Of a stretch of 64,000 nucleotides of DNA, positions 7,397 through 15,833 are shown in pieces. The position numbers and the translations under genes were made by a program. The stretch's first letter is position 1, and each line of letters begins with the position of its first letter. The DNA is from DASQZT01 sp035638575. GTDB lineage: Bacteria; Acidobacteriota; Terriglobia; Bryobacterales; Bryobacteraceae. The stretch lies in assembly GCA_035638575.1 (NCBI GenBank), contig DASQZT010000019.1, forward strand, positions 1 through 64,000, read 5' to 3'. The notes below the pieces were generated by a model, which did not search any database, was not told the DNA's origin, and saw only the letters and a program-made list of their open reading frames with translations.

Positions 7397-9664
7397 GTGC
7401 GATTGAAACGAAGGACTCTTTCTGTCGGTGTGGTGATTCTGGTTTTCTCCGGGTGCTCGCAATCGCCCGAGGTGCGGGAGGCCCGGTATTTGGAAAAGGG
7501 CAGGAAAGAGCTTCAGCAAAAGAACTACGCCGTCGCGGTCCTGCACTTCAAGAACGCCATGCAGGCACAGCCGAGAGACGCCGAGCCATATTATCAGCTC
7601 GGGTTGGCGTACCTGGCGTCAAACGACTTCAACACGGCCGCCTCTTACTTCCGGAAGGCCTCCGAAGTGAATCCCAGGCATACCGGAGCACAATTGAAGC
7701 TGGCGGAATTGATGTCCACCAGCCGCAGTAAGGAGGTGGTACAGGAGGCTCGGAGGCGCACGCAGGATGTGCTGACGTTGCTTCCCGAGGATACCGATGC
7801 CCTGGACGTTCTGGCATTCACGGAGTTGCGGTTGGGAAAGCCCGACAGCGCGGAAGCGCACCTGGAGCAGGCTCTTCGGAAATCCCCGAGTCATCTGAAG
7901 TCCTCCGTTGCTCTCGCCCAAGCCAGGCTGGCGCGCAAAGATGTGGCAGGCGCCGAGGAAGCGCTCAAACAAGCCGCCGCACAAGCCCCGAAGTCGCCCG
8001 AACCCGCGGTCTATCTGGGCGGGTTCTATCTTGCTCTGGGGAGAACGGCCGAGGCGGAAAAGGAGTTCCGGCACGCACTCGAAATCGACCCAAACCACGG
8101 GCCTGCTCTGCTCGCCCTCGGCGCCATGCAGGTGCGTGCGGGGCAATCGGAACAGGCCGAACAGACCTATCGGCTGGTTGCAGCCCTTCCGGAGAAGCAG
8201 TATAAGCCGATGCACGCGCTTTTTCTTTTTCAATCCGGCAAGGGCGACCAGGCTGTCGCGGAGTTCGAGAAGTTGGCTAAAGACGATCCGGCGGACCGCA
8301 ATGTACGCACCGACCTGGTGAGAGCCTACCTCGCGATGAACCGCGTCGGCGATGCCGAAAAGGTCTTGACGGCCGCTTTGAAGAAAAATGGGCTCGACAT
8401 CGACGCGATGTTGCAGCGGAGCCGGATTTATCTCGCTTCGAGGAAGTATACCGAGGCGGAGACCGATCTGAATCAGGTCCTGCACTTCCGGAGCAATTCG
8501 GCGGAAGCGCATTACCTTCTCTCGAAGGTTCAACAGGGCCGTGGAGCGGCCGCGATGCGGCAAGAGGAACTGGGGCAGGCGCTGCGGTTGGCCCCGGGAC
8601 TCCTCGCGGCCCGCCTCGAACTGGCTCAAATATTGATGGCGAGCCGCGGCGCGCCATCCGCGCTGCAACTCCTGGATGAGGCTCCGCAAGATCAGAAGGG
8701 AACGGTTCCCGTGGTTGTGCAGCGGAACTGGGCCCTCCTGGCTCTGGGGCAGATTGCCGAGGCTCGCAAAGCGATCGACCAGGTGCTGTCGGCCGGCAAA
8801 GTTCCGGAAGCGTTGTTGCAGGACGCCGCCTTGAAACTGGCCCTGAAGGATTATGCCGGAGCGCGGGCCTCGGCTGAAGGAGTCCTCGCTCAAAACCCCG
8901 AAGACCCGCGCGCGCTGGACGTGCTGGTGAGGAGTTATTCGGCGCAGAACCAGACCCCGGCCGGTTTGCAGAAAGCGCGGGAGCACGCTGCCCGGCACCC
9001 GGCGTCGGCCCCTGTGCAGCAGTTTCTGGGGCAACTTCTCTCCGCAAACGGCGACCGTGTGGGAGCGCGCAAGGCCTTCGAAGCGGCCAAGGCCGCCAAG
9101 CCGGATCTGGTCAACGCGGAACTCGCGCTGGCGGAGATGGACACCACCGAGGGCAAGCGGGACGATGCCCGCAAGAGGCTTTCCGCAGTGGTCTCTTCAA
9201 ACCCAGGCAACATTCCCGCCCATATTCTTCTCGCTCAACTGGAGATTACCGAGGGGAAAACCGCGGCGGCCATCGAGCAATACCGCAAAGCGGTGGCGTT
9301 GGACGACAAGAATGCCTTGGCGCTGAACGGCTTGGCATACTTGCTCGCCGAGAGCAATCAGCCGGACGAAGCCATAAAATACGCACAGAAGGCCAAGGAA
9401 CTCGCTCCCGACAACGCCGCCGTGGACGACACACTGGGATGGACGTATTTCCAGAAGGGCCTGTACACGATGGCGGTGACGCACCTGGAAGGCGCTATCG
9501 CCAAGGAGGGTACGGCCATCCGGAAATACCATCTGGCGATGGCCTACCTAAGAGCCGGCGACCCGAAACGGGGGCGCCAGATGCTGGATGCGGCCTTAAT
9601 AATGGATCCGAACCTGCCCGAGGCGCAGGTGGCCCGCCGGGTCTTCGGAATCGGTCCGAACTAA
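7397..9664 (+). CDS. PEP-CTERM system TPR-repeat lipoprotein (PrsT-like)
   Basis: The GTG at 7397 is preferred: GGAAGGA lies at 7383-7389 and the protein then begins with a basic n-region, a hydrophobic core and a lipobox ending FSGC (Cys20), so it should be a lipoprotein. The remaining ~735 residues are tandem tetratricopeptide repeats; examples are YYQLGLAYLASNDFNTAASY near residue 70 and ALNGLAYLLAESNQPDEAIK near 645. Length (755 aa) and architecture match the PrsT group of TPR proteins that accompany exosortase/PEP-CTERM exopolysaccharide loci, usually around 900 residues. It probably acts as a periplasmic or inner-face scaffold for polysaccharide assembly or export. The context supports this: a PEP-CTERM protein, Wzz, ExeA-like ATPase and BY-kinase follow within 5 kb. 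Confidence 0.85.
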   Translation: MRLKRRTLSVGVVILVFSGCSQSPEVREARYLEKGRKELQQKNYAVAVLHFKNAMQAQPRDAEPYYQLGLAYLASNDFNTAASYFRKASEVNPRHTGAQLKLAELMSTSRSKEVVQEARRRTQDVLTLLPEDTDALDVLAFTELRLGKPDSAEAHLEQALRKSPSHLKSSVALAQARLARKDVAGAEEALKQAAAQAPKSPEPAVYLGGFYLALGRTAEAEKEFRHALEIDPNHGPALLALGAMQVRAGQSEQAEQTYRLVAALPEKQYKPMHALFLFQSGKGDQAVAEFEKLAKDDPADRNVRTDLVRAYLAMNRVGDAEKVLTAALKKNGLDIDAMLQRSRIYLASRKYTEAETDLNQVLHFRSNSAEAHYLLSKVQQGRGAAAMRQEELGQALRLAPGLLAARLELAQILMASRGAPSALQLLDEAPQDQKGTVPVVVQRNWALLALGQIAEARKAIDQVLSAGKVPEALLQDAALKLALKDYAGARASAEGVLAQNPEDPRALDVLVRSYSAQNQTPAGLQKAREHAARHPASAPVQQFLGQLLSANGDRVGARKAFEAAKAAKPDLVNAELALAEMDTTEGKRDDARKRLSAVVSSNPGNIPAHILLAQLEITEGKTAAAIEQYRKAVALDDKNALALNGLAYLLAESNQPDEAIKYAQKAKELAPDNAAVDDTLGWTYFQKGLYTMAVTHLEGAIAKEGTAIRKYHLAMAYLRAGDPKRGRQMLDAALIMDPNLPEAQVARRVFGIGPN

Positions 9665-9934
9665 GAGAAGCTTTACCAAGCGCAAGAAGAGGAGAGGCCC
9701 GGGCTCGCGTCGGCCTCGTCAGGCTGGGATATATAGGGCGCCGCTCGCGGTGGCGTTCGCAGGGCCGGTTCCCGCTGTTGCGGAGCGGAACTCGCTTCGC
9801 GCTCTCGGCCAGACGGTGGCACCCCGCAACGCAAGCGGCCAAGTGCCGACCGGATTTGGAGGAGAGACTGCAGCACGTGGGTACGCTGCGCTCTGGGCAC
9901 CTGCTAAACTCGCGAACGAGATCAGCGTCTCTGG
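9665..9934. other. Convergent gap, no gene recognised
   Basis: The 270 bases between the convergent TPR and PEP-CTERM genes hold short GC-rich inverted segments but no frame with protein-like composition and no T-run terminator that I can support. Confidence 0.3.
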
Positions 9935-10702
9935 TTACGCGTTCCGGCGGGTGCGGCGGCGCATGAGGAGGATGATGCCGACTAGAGCCAGGAAATTGAA
10001 AGCCAGGAAAGCAACGGTTGACGCCTCAGGGACCGAAAATCCGATGAATTCCTGTGACGTAACCCCGTCTGGTGTGTAAATCCTCATTGTGGAATCCAGG
10101 TACTCATCAGTGCCAGGGTTGGCGATTGCCGCAAAAGCGGCCACCATGGCCATCGAGACTTGGTCCTGCTGGGCGCCGGAGAGACTCTGTCCGTTATATC
10201 CAAGGTACGCCGTTGGATCGAAGATCTGCCAGATTGCGTAGGAATAATAGGCCCCTTCAAGTGACGCGGGGTCGACGCTACCGTTCAGAAGCTGATCGGT
10301 CAGCCATGCTGCAGCGTAATACTGCTGCTGGATTGTGGGGTCGGTCGGCGCGGTCGATGGAGGCGTGTAGTCTTTGTCGTAGGGATACGTCACAGCATTG
10401 GTTGCGTGGGTGAACTTTTGAGGGCCCATAGCCCCGACGCTGTCTAGTGTATTTACCGTCGCGGGCCAGCTGAAACCAAAGTAAATTTCCGTTAAGAAAT
10501 CGTCGCATGCGAGCAGCGTGATCGTGGGGCCGTTGTTAATCTGAAATTGGTAGGGGCTAGTATAGACGCCTCCCAGAGAGTTATATGTCGGGGTTCCGAT
10601 GACCGTCAGTTGGACATCGGCCAGAGCGACCCCTTGGAACAGCGTTAGCCCGACCAGGAGGAACAGGGCCACCGTCAGGGTCTTAAGAGTTTTCAGATTC
10701 AT
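9935..10702 (-). CDS. PEP-CTERM sorting domain protein
   Basis: The ATG at 10702 is chosen because GAGGTGA sits four bases upstream (10707-10713). The 255-residue protein has a signal peptide (residues 1-28, ending GVALADV), a mature domain with a LLACDDF motif and an AAWLTDQLL segment, and a classical tripartite C-terminus: VPEAS, a hydrophobic helix, and a basic tail ending RRRTRRNA. VPEA in place of the common VPEP is a tolerated variant. Proteins of this type are recognised and cleaved by an exosortase (XrtA class) and end up in the extracellular matrix. No exosortase gene lies in this window. A sigma-54-like promoter lies upstream (10747-10762). The mature domain resembles, from memory, other acidobacterial PEP-CTERM proteins; its function is unknown. 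Confidence 0.85.
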   Translation of the reverse strand: MNLKTLKTLTVALFLLVGLTLFQGVALADVQLTVIGTPTYNSLGGVYTSPYQFQINNGPTITLLACDDFLTEIYFGFSWPATVNTLDSVGAMGPQKFTHATNAVTYPYDKDYTPPSTAPTDPTIQQQYYAAAWLTDQLLNGSVDPASLEGAYYSYAIWQIFDPTAYLGYNGQSLSGAQQDQVSMAMVAAFAAIANPGTDEYLDSTMRIYTPDGVTSQEFIGFSVPEASTVAFLAFNFLALVGIILLMRRRTRRNA

Positions 10703-10746
10703 GAGATCACCTCGCACGGCGCATCAGTATACAACGAGTCCAATCA

Positions 10747-10762
10747 AGCATTCTTGGGGCCA
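10747..10762 (-). promoter_or_regulatory. Candidate sigma-54 (-24/-12) promoter of the PEP-CTERM gene
   Basis: Read on the minus strand the site is TGGCCCCAAGAATGCT: GG and GC are ten bases apart and 9 of the 12 defined positions of the RpoN consensus match. The predicted start would be near 10736, giving a 34-base leader with a good ribosome binding site. PEP-CTERM genes in other bacteria are known to be RpoN-dependent through PrsK/PrsR. Confidence 0.55.
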
Positions 10763-11203
10763 GTCCGATTCAGAGCATGATGCTATTTGTTTTCAATAAT
10801 TTAACATATTAGCCTTCCAGTGCCCATTGCCGCCAAATGGGATATGCGTTCCGAAGGTGTGAGAGTCTTGAGCGAGATTGTGGGGCTTGTGGACTTTTTC
10901 AGCAGGATAAGTACTAGAAATATAGACAGTTGTTCATGGCCTAGTCCGAGTTAACGGGGCTCGGCAAGCAATTCCGCGGCAAGCCGAGGAACTTCGCTAT
11001 CGGTGCGATCTTGACCATCAACTACAAAAGTAGCGCGAGATATGAAAAACGCCAGTCTCAGTGTCGATTTTCTACAGGACATCCGGATGCTCCGCGTGTA
11101 ATATCCTAAATCTTAGGAAACACCAGGAATCGGGCCTGACAGGTTGGAGGACCCGGGGATTCTGCAGACTCGTAATGCGTTGAAAATAAAACGACATCTC
11201 CTT
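10763..11203. promoter_or_regulatory. Shared upstream region between divergent EPS promoters
   Basis: About 440 AT-richer bases separate the two sigma-54-like boxes. Inverted pairs that could bind an enhancer-binding protein are CTCGGC/GCCGAG at 10960-10965 and 10983-10988 and CCTAA/TTAGG at 11105-11109 and 11113-11117. No gene is supported inside it. Confidence 0.3.
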
Positions 11204-11219
11204 TGGCCCGGATATTGCC
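11204..11219 (+). promoter_or_regulatory. Candidate sigma-54 (-24/-12) promoter of the Wzz operon
   Basis: TGGCCCGGATATTGCC matches 10 of the 12 defined positions of the RpoN consensus, with GG and GC ten bases apart. The predicted start (about 11230) leaves only nine bases before the ATG at 11239, just enough for GGGAAG at 11231-11236. The short leader is the main reservation. Confidence 0.55.
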
Positions 11220-11238
11220 ATAGAAGCCTTGGGAAGAC

Positions 11239-12960
11239 ATGGTCAACAACACACAGACGGCGTTGGATGAGTCGGAGTCCGGCAATCCGGCTTTCTCCCT
11301 CCTCTCTATTCTGAGGACGGTCTGGAAGAGAAAGGTCCGCATCACGTTGGTGTGGGTTCTGCTCGCGACGGTTGGCTTTGCCGTGGTGCGGTTGTTACCG
11401 GCGGTCTACCTCTCGGAGGCGGTCGTCCTCATCGATACGCAAAAGATCCCGGAGAAATTCGTTTCGGCAACGGTGGCGAGCGATGTGGAAGAGCGCATCG
11501 CCGCGATCCGGCAAACGCTTCTCAGCGGCGGAGAGCTGAAGAAGATCATCGACGATTTCGGCCTCTACCGGGAAGAGCGAAAAACGCACTTCGATGAAGA
11601 AATTCTCGAGATGATGCGGAAAGACATTACCATCACCCTGGAGTCCGTCGGTAGCGGCAGCAACGACAAGCGCACCGCGTCTTTCCGGATCGGTTTTCAA
11701 GGACGCGACCCGGTCCTGGTCACCCGGGTCGCAAACCGTTTGACGGACCTCTACGTCGAACAGAACTTGAAGACGCGCGAGGGGCAGGCCGAGGGCACTT
11801 CAGAGTTCCTCGACACCCAACTCCTGGAGGCGAAAAAGCGGCTCGACCAGTTGGAGGGCGCGGTCAGCTCCTACAAGCTCCAGCACAACGGTGAACTGCC
11901 GGAGCAGGAGCAGTCTCTGGCGAGCACTCTTTCCAGACTTCAGACCGAGCTGGAAGCCAATCGCGACGCCATCAATCGCACCCAGCAGACCAAGGTCATT
12001 CAGGAAGGCAACCTCAGTGCGATGGAAGTGACCCTGGGGGCGCAGACGCGCGCTTGGGAACAGGCTCAACACCCATCGGGGACGAATGAACCTTTCTCCC
12101 TGCCTGGCCAGCCGGCCACTGCAACCCAGAAGAAAGCATCGGAAGTCCTGCAGGAGCAACTGGAGGTGCTTCGCGGCCGCTACAGCGACAATCATCCCGA
12201 CGTGATCCGATTGCGGGCCGAAATCGAGAAGGTGAAGCGGGTCGAGGAGCAGCGAAAAGCAGCGAGTTCTGAAGACGTGGCGAAGAGCGCACCCGCGACG
12301 GGAGGAGCTAGCCGGGATCTGCCGCCGGCGCGCGAACCGGTGGAATTTGCGCACACGCGCGAACAGGTTGCCGGGTTGAAAGCACAAATCAAGGGCTCGG
12401 ACAAGGAATTAGAGGACCGCAAGGCCGAGCAGCAGCGCATTCTCCGCGATCTCGACCAGTATCAGCGCCGCATCGAGCGGCTCCCCGTCCGCGAGCAGGA
12501 AATGGCCCAGATCACGCGCGACTACGAGATGTCCAAGGCGAACTACAAGTCCCTGCTGGACAAGAAGATGGCGGCTGAAATGGCGTTAGATATGGAACGG
12601 CGGCAGCAGTCCGAACGGTTCACCGTCCTGGATCGAGCTCAATTGCCGGAAAAGCCGATCAAGCCCAAGCGGCCCGTGTTGTATGCGGCGGCATTGGGAG
12701 TGGGGCTGGTAATTGCCCTGGTCATGGGGTTCGGCGCCGAGTTGCGGCAAAACGTCTTTCTCGGCGAGTGGGAGCTGCCTGCCGGCACCCCGGTTCTGGC
12801 GCGGCTGCCGTATATCCATGTTCCGGTCGTTTCCGGCCAAACGAACTCGCGGTCTCGAGGCCGATGGTTCAGCCGCAGGAAAGGGCTTGCCAATGCCTCC
12901 GTCATATTGCTGTTTCTGGCGGGCGGCTCCTGCCTGAATCTCTTTCTCCATCGGCTGTAA
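11239..12960 (+). CDS. Wzz/GumC-type polysaccharide chain-length protein (XrtA system)
   Basis: The 573-residue protein sets polysaccharide chain length or forms part of the export machine in the inner membrane. It shows the Wzz layout: a cytoplasmic N-terminus, a transmembrane helix at about residues 33-53, the periplasmic Wzz domain (VYLSEAVVLIDTQKIPEKF), a long Glu/Gln/Lys-rich coiled coil (about 190-440), the PIKPKRP motif before the second helix (about 475-497), and an unusual third hydrophobic helix at the extreme C-terminus (about 552-568). Start is the ATG with GGGAAG just upstream. The stop is two bases before the ATPase ATG, and the kinase follows with a 4-base overlap, so the three form one operon. 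Confidence 0.9.
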   Translation: MVNNTQTALDESESGNPAFSLLSILRTVWKRKVRITLVWVLLATVGFAVVRLLPAVYLSEAVVLIDTQKIPEKFVSATVASDVEERIAAIRQTLLSGGELKKIIDDFGLYREERKTHFDEEILEMMRKDITITLESVGSGSNDKRTASFRIGFQGRDPVLVTRVANRLTDLYVEQNLKTREGQAEGTSEFLDTQLLEAKKRLDQLEGAVSSYKLQHNGELPEQEQSLASTLSRLQTELEANRDAINRTQQTKVIQEGNLSAMEVTLGAQTRAWEQAQHPSGTNEPFSLPGQPATATQKKASEVLQEQLEVLRGRYSDNHPDVIRLRAEIEKVKRVEEQRKAASSEDVAKSAPATGGASRDLPPAREPVEFAHTREQVAGLKAQIKGSDKELEDRKAEQQRILRDLDQYQRRIERLPVREQEMAQITRDYEMSKANYKSLLDKKMAAEMALDMERRQQSERFTVLDRAQLPEKPIKPKRPVLYAAALGVGLVIALVMGFGAELRQNVFLGEWELPAGTPVLARLPYIHVPVVSGQTNSRSRGRWFSRRKGLANASVILLFLAGGSCLNLFLHRL

Positions 12961-12962
12961 CT

Positions 12963-13940
12963 ATGTACAACGAATTCTTCGGATTACAGAAAAACCCGTT
13001 CAATTTGACGCCCGATCCGGAGTTTCTGTACCTGACACCGCAACACCGGGAGGCGCTGGCCGGGCTTACGTACGCCATCCTGGCGCGCAAGGGCTTCGTG
13101 GTCCTGACCGGAAATGCCGGCACCGGCAAAACAACCCTCCTGACGCGGATTCTGGAGCATCTGCCGGCGAGCCGCATTCAGTCCAGCGTCATTGTGAACC
13201 CGACCTTGACACCCTCCGAGTTTCTGGAGGCCACCTTATTGGATTTCGGGTTCAAGGACATTCCCCCGAGCAAGGCGCAACGCATTTCAATCCTCCAGAG
13301 CTTCCTTTGGAGGGGGCACCGGGAAGGCAAGATAACAGCGCTGATCGTCGACGAGGCCCATAAACTGAGCCTGGAACTGATCGAAGAGATCCGCCTGCTC
13401 GGAAACTTCGAATCCGCCAGCGAGAAGCTGCTCCAGATTCTGCTGGTGGGGCAGAGCGAGCTCGACGACTTGCTCAATTGCGAGAGCCTGAGGCAATTCA
13501 AGCAGCGAATCTCGCTGCGGCTGGCGATTGAACCTCTTTCCGCAACGGAAATTGAGCAGTACATCCAGTATCGCTGGATGAAGGCGGGCGGAAGCCGGGC
13601 GCCGTTTTGCGCCGCCGCTATCGACTCCATCGGTCAGGCATCGGAAGGTATTCCGCGTGTCATCAATGTGCTCTGTGACAACACTTTGATGCAGGCATTC
13701 GGAGAAGAATCAGGGATAGTCGAGGTGCGCCACGTACTCGCCGTTTGCCGGGAACTGCAGTTTGCCCAGCCACTTCCGAAGAGCATCGCGGTGGCGGAGG
13801 CGCCCACCCCTGCTCCGCCGCCCGTGGAGGCTTTTCCGATCAGGACCCTGGAACGCTATGAGACCGCGGCAGCCAAACCTTCCGTGCTGGCAAGGCTTGC
13901 CGGTAAGCTCAAATTTATGCAAAGGATTGAACCGGCGTGA
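12963..13940 (+). CDS. ExeA-like AAA ATPase of XrtA/PEP-CTERM EPS loci
   Basis: The protein of 325 residues begins MYNEFFGLQKNPFNLTPDPE, the hallmark of the ExeA/XrtA-associated ATPase family. Walker A is GNAGTGKT (residues 51-58) and Walker B is ALIVDEAH (126-133). A C-terminal winged-type AAA lid (IDSIGQASEGIPRVINVLCD) and a Pro-rich tail follow. The ATG at 12963 is two bases after the Wzz stop, so translation is coupled; an upstream extension in the same frame would overlap wzz and is not used. It likely energises or regulates polysaccharide export at the inner membrane. It lacks the C-terminal peptidoglycan-binding domain of classical ExeA, as expected for the XrtA subtype. Confidence 0.9.
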   Translation: MYNEFFGLQKNPFNLTPDPEFLYLTPQHREALAGLTYAILARKGFVVLTGNAGTGKTTLLTRILEHLPASRIQSSVIVNPTLTPSEFLEATLLDFGFKDIPPSKAQRISILQSFLWRGHREGKITALIVDEAHKLSLELIEEIRLLGNFESASEKLLQILLVGQSELDDLLNCESLRQFKQRISLRLAIEPLSATEIEQYIQYRWMKAGGSRAPFCAAAIDSIGQASEGIPRVINVLCDNTLMQAFGEESGIVEVRHVLAVCRELQFAQPLPKSIAVAEAPTPAPPPVEAFPIRTLERYETAAAKPSVLARLAGKLKFMQRIEPA

Positions 13941-14869
13941 GTAGAATATTCGACATGTTGAACAGGGGCAAGGGAGAGATCGCGGATGTAATCCGGCCGT
14001 TGGTCGATGCGCAACCGGGGCAACTTCCGCACGCCCCTATGGAGATCAACAGTGGCGCCGGATCGCCCCCGAAGGCAAATGCTCGAGCCGCGCCGGAAGC
14101 CACGCCGGACCAGCCGCAGCTTCTTGGGGCGATCCGCACACTGAGCCTCCGCCTCCCGGCGCCGTCTCCGCTATTGCCGTTTGAGGACGGCCACTGGCGG
14201 CCCAGTGAACAATACCGCATATTGCGTACCAAGATCAGCCAACACCCCAAGCAGCCGCATCTGATCGTCGTCTCGAGCCCGGCCCCGGGAGACGGGAAAA
14301 GTGTCAGCGCCATCAATACAGCCGGAGCGCTATCGTTGAAGAGCGAGGGCCAGGTGGTGCTCCTGGACGCGGATTTTCGCAAATCGTCGATCCACCGTCA
14401 ACTGGGGCTTCCAGCATCACCGGGGCTGGTAGACGTGCTCAGAGGGACTTGCACCCTGGAGGAGGCCCTGGTGCATATTCAGGAATTCCCGAACCTTTTC
14501 GTGATGTCTGCCGGCACGCCTGCAGGCAATCCCGTCGAGCTGCTCGACAGCGCAGCATGGCAAGGACTGTGTGCCAGGCTTCGCAGTTTGTTCCGTTACG
14601 TTGTTTTGGATTCACCGCCCGTGGGGGCAGTTGCCGACTACGATCTGATTCAAGCTGCCTGCGACGGCGTGATCCTGGTGATGCGCCCCGATCACACCAA
14701 TCGCGTGTTGTGCCAGAAAGCGTTGGCAAATTTGCCGGCAGGCAAGTTCTTGGGTGTGTTGCTGAATTGCGTTCCGGACTGGTCGCCGGCGAAACATGCC
14801 GGCACCGATTACTACTACTACTCGAGTGACAAAGTCTACTCGAACAACCAGCGAGGCGCCGCCGGTTAA
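13937..14869 (+). CDS. BY-type tyrosine autokinase (CpsD/CapB family, XrtA-associated)
   Basis: A stand-alone cytoplasmic kinase of 310 residues that would regulate polysaccharide polymerisation by phosphorylating its own C-terminal tyrosines and interacting with the Wzz protein. Motifs: Walker A SPAPGDGKS (114-122), Walker A' VVLLDADFR (140-148), Walker B VVLDSPP (222-228) and a C-terminal tyrosine cluster (Tyr292-295 and Tyr301). The GTG start overlaps the ATPase stop by four bases. The gene ends the operon; the glycosyltransferases and exosortase expected in such loci do not follow, and the next 1.2 kb is a zone of gene fragments. Confidence 0.9.
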   Translation: MSRIFDMLNRGKGEIADVIRPLVDAQPGQLPHAPMEINSGAGSPPKANARAAPEATPDQPQLLGAIRTLSLRLPAPSPLLPFEDGHWRPSEQYRILRTKISQHPKQPHLIVVSSPAPGDGKSVSAINTAGALSLKSEGQVVLLDADFRKSSIHRQLGLPASPGLVDVLRGTCTLEEALVHIQEFPNLFVMSAGTPAGNPVELLDSAAWQGLCARLRSLFRYVVLDSPPVGAVADYDLIQAACDGVILVMRPDHTNRVLCQKALANLPAGKFLGVLLNCVPDWSPAKHAGTDYYYYSSDKVYSNNQRGAAG

Positions 14870-14954
14870 GCGCAGCGCTATGGAAAAGGCTTGACTGCCT
14901 GGCCGAATTGTACGGCACCGGGCGTCCTGGACCGCGTCGGGCCGGGGTAGGCTA

Positions 14955-15059
14955 CTACTCGGGAGCCGACTTGGCGGCGATGACTTCGCCTTCGTTTTGC
15001 ACCGCTTCGATGAGCGCGGAAAGTTCGGCCTTCGCTTCGGAGATGTTGCGCCCTACCAT
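14955..15059 (-). pseudogene. Phd/YefM-type antitoxin fragment
   Basis: An ATG-started frame of 34 codons reads NISEAKAELSALIEAVQNEG, the N-terminal DNA-binding start of Phd-family antitoxins (normally about 80 residues). It is cut off by two successive TAG codons after KSAPE. It is too short for the ORF cut-off and clearly truncated. It lies eight bases downstream of the VapC fragment on the same strand, so two unrelated toxin-antitoxin remnants are joined head to tail. Confidence 0.6.
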
Positions 15060-15066
15060 ACTCGGA

Positions 15067-15231
15067 TCAGCATAGACCGATCTGGTCTGGGCACATCAAC
15101 CGCCGTTTCATTCGCCGGTATTGCAGCGACCGGATCACGAACTGGTGCCATGCGACCGCAGGGTGATGATGCTGGTCACGCTTGCTCGACAGCCCGATCC
15201 AAAAGGAGGTATCGGCGAAGTAAGTGGCCAC
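15067..15231 (-). pseudogene. Truncated PIN-domain (VapC-type) toxin
   Basis: The GTG start overlaps the last base of the upstream antitoxin-like gene stop, the usual coupling of toxin-antitoxin pairs. The first 33 residues (ADTSFWIGLSSKRDQHH then AVAWHQFV) match the N-terminus of PIN-domain ribonucleases, including the first catalytic Asp. After that the sequence departs from the family and stops at residue 54, so the other catalytic acids are missing. It cannot be an active nuclease. Confidence 0.65.
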
Positions 15232-15461
15232 TATCTGCGTGTGTCCCTCTTGGGGCGGCCGTAGAGGTAATGATCGTGTTGATCGGCCAGATCGGTGGGC
15301 AGCGCGTCGCTGTCAACCGCATCGGCGGCGATCCAAGCCAACGCCGACTCCGTCTCGCCCTCAAGCGGCTCGATCTGAACGATCAGGGCTTGATTCGGCC
15401 GGAGGTCGAGCGGCTCATCCGGAAGGATGACCTTGCCATCGAAATGTGCGTTGACCGTCAT
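15231..15461 (-). CDS. Small antitoxin-like protein paired with the broken VapC
   Basis: A complete 76-residue protein starting VNAHFDGKVILPDEP after the Met, a beta-strand opening seen in AF2212/DUF104-like antitoxins, and ending with an acidic then His/Tyr-rich tail (DQHDHYLYGRPKR). From memory, this tail is typical of small proteins encoded just upstream of PIN-domain toxins in Acidobacteria, Planctomycetes and Cyanobacteria. The one-base overlap with the PIN fragment supports that pairing. With the toxin broken it is an orphan antitoxin, possibly still a repressor of its own promoter. Confidence 0.65.
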   Translation of the reverse strand: MTVNAHFDGKVILPDEPLDLRPNQALIVQIEPLEGETESALAWIAADAVDSDALPTDLADQHDHYLYGRPKRDTRR

Positions 15462-15833
15462 GAAGGCTTCTTATGGGGCGACCTCTTCCAGTATGCCAGC
15501 AACGCCGGAGGTGGTCCACCTCCCTTCAAAGGTCGGCCAGAAGGTCGCCGGAGCGGTTCTCGCACACCGTCTGCGCGTTGTCGGGCCTGGCGTCGCAACA
15601 ACGACGCTGAAACCGTGGCAAACACGGGTTGTTAGCCGATCTGCTCAAAAACCAGGCACCAGCCGGAGTGAGCACGGGTCCTGCCGTCGGCCCAACCCGG
15701 CGCCGCCATGATTCCTTCTTGGAGCGCCAACGTTCGAAGGCCGTTAACCACCATACCATTTCGATTCTTGGTATTTGCATGTTTGCCAGCAAGTGATTGA
15801 TTCCAAGTGCCTTACTCAAATCTTCGGGAGAAT
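15462..15833. other. Scar region without recognisable intact gene
   Basis: About 370 bases hold short, frame-broken protein-like stretches on the minus strand (for example near 15495-15535) but nothing assignable to a family. It separates the toxin-antitoxin remnants from the tRNA-Asn fragment and looks like decayed mobile DNA. Confidence 0.3.

Noticed and set aside
11106..11345. A 79-codon minus-strand gene upstream of wzz
   Set aside because: It overlaps the wzz start and both candidate promoter elements, and its sequence is not protein-like.
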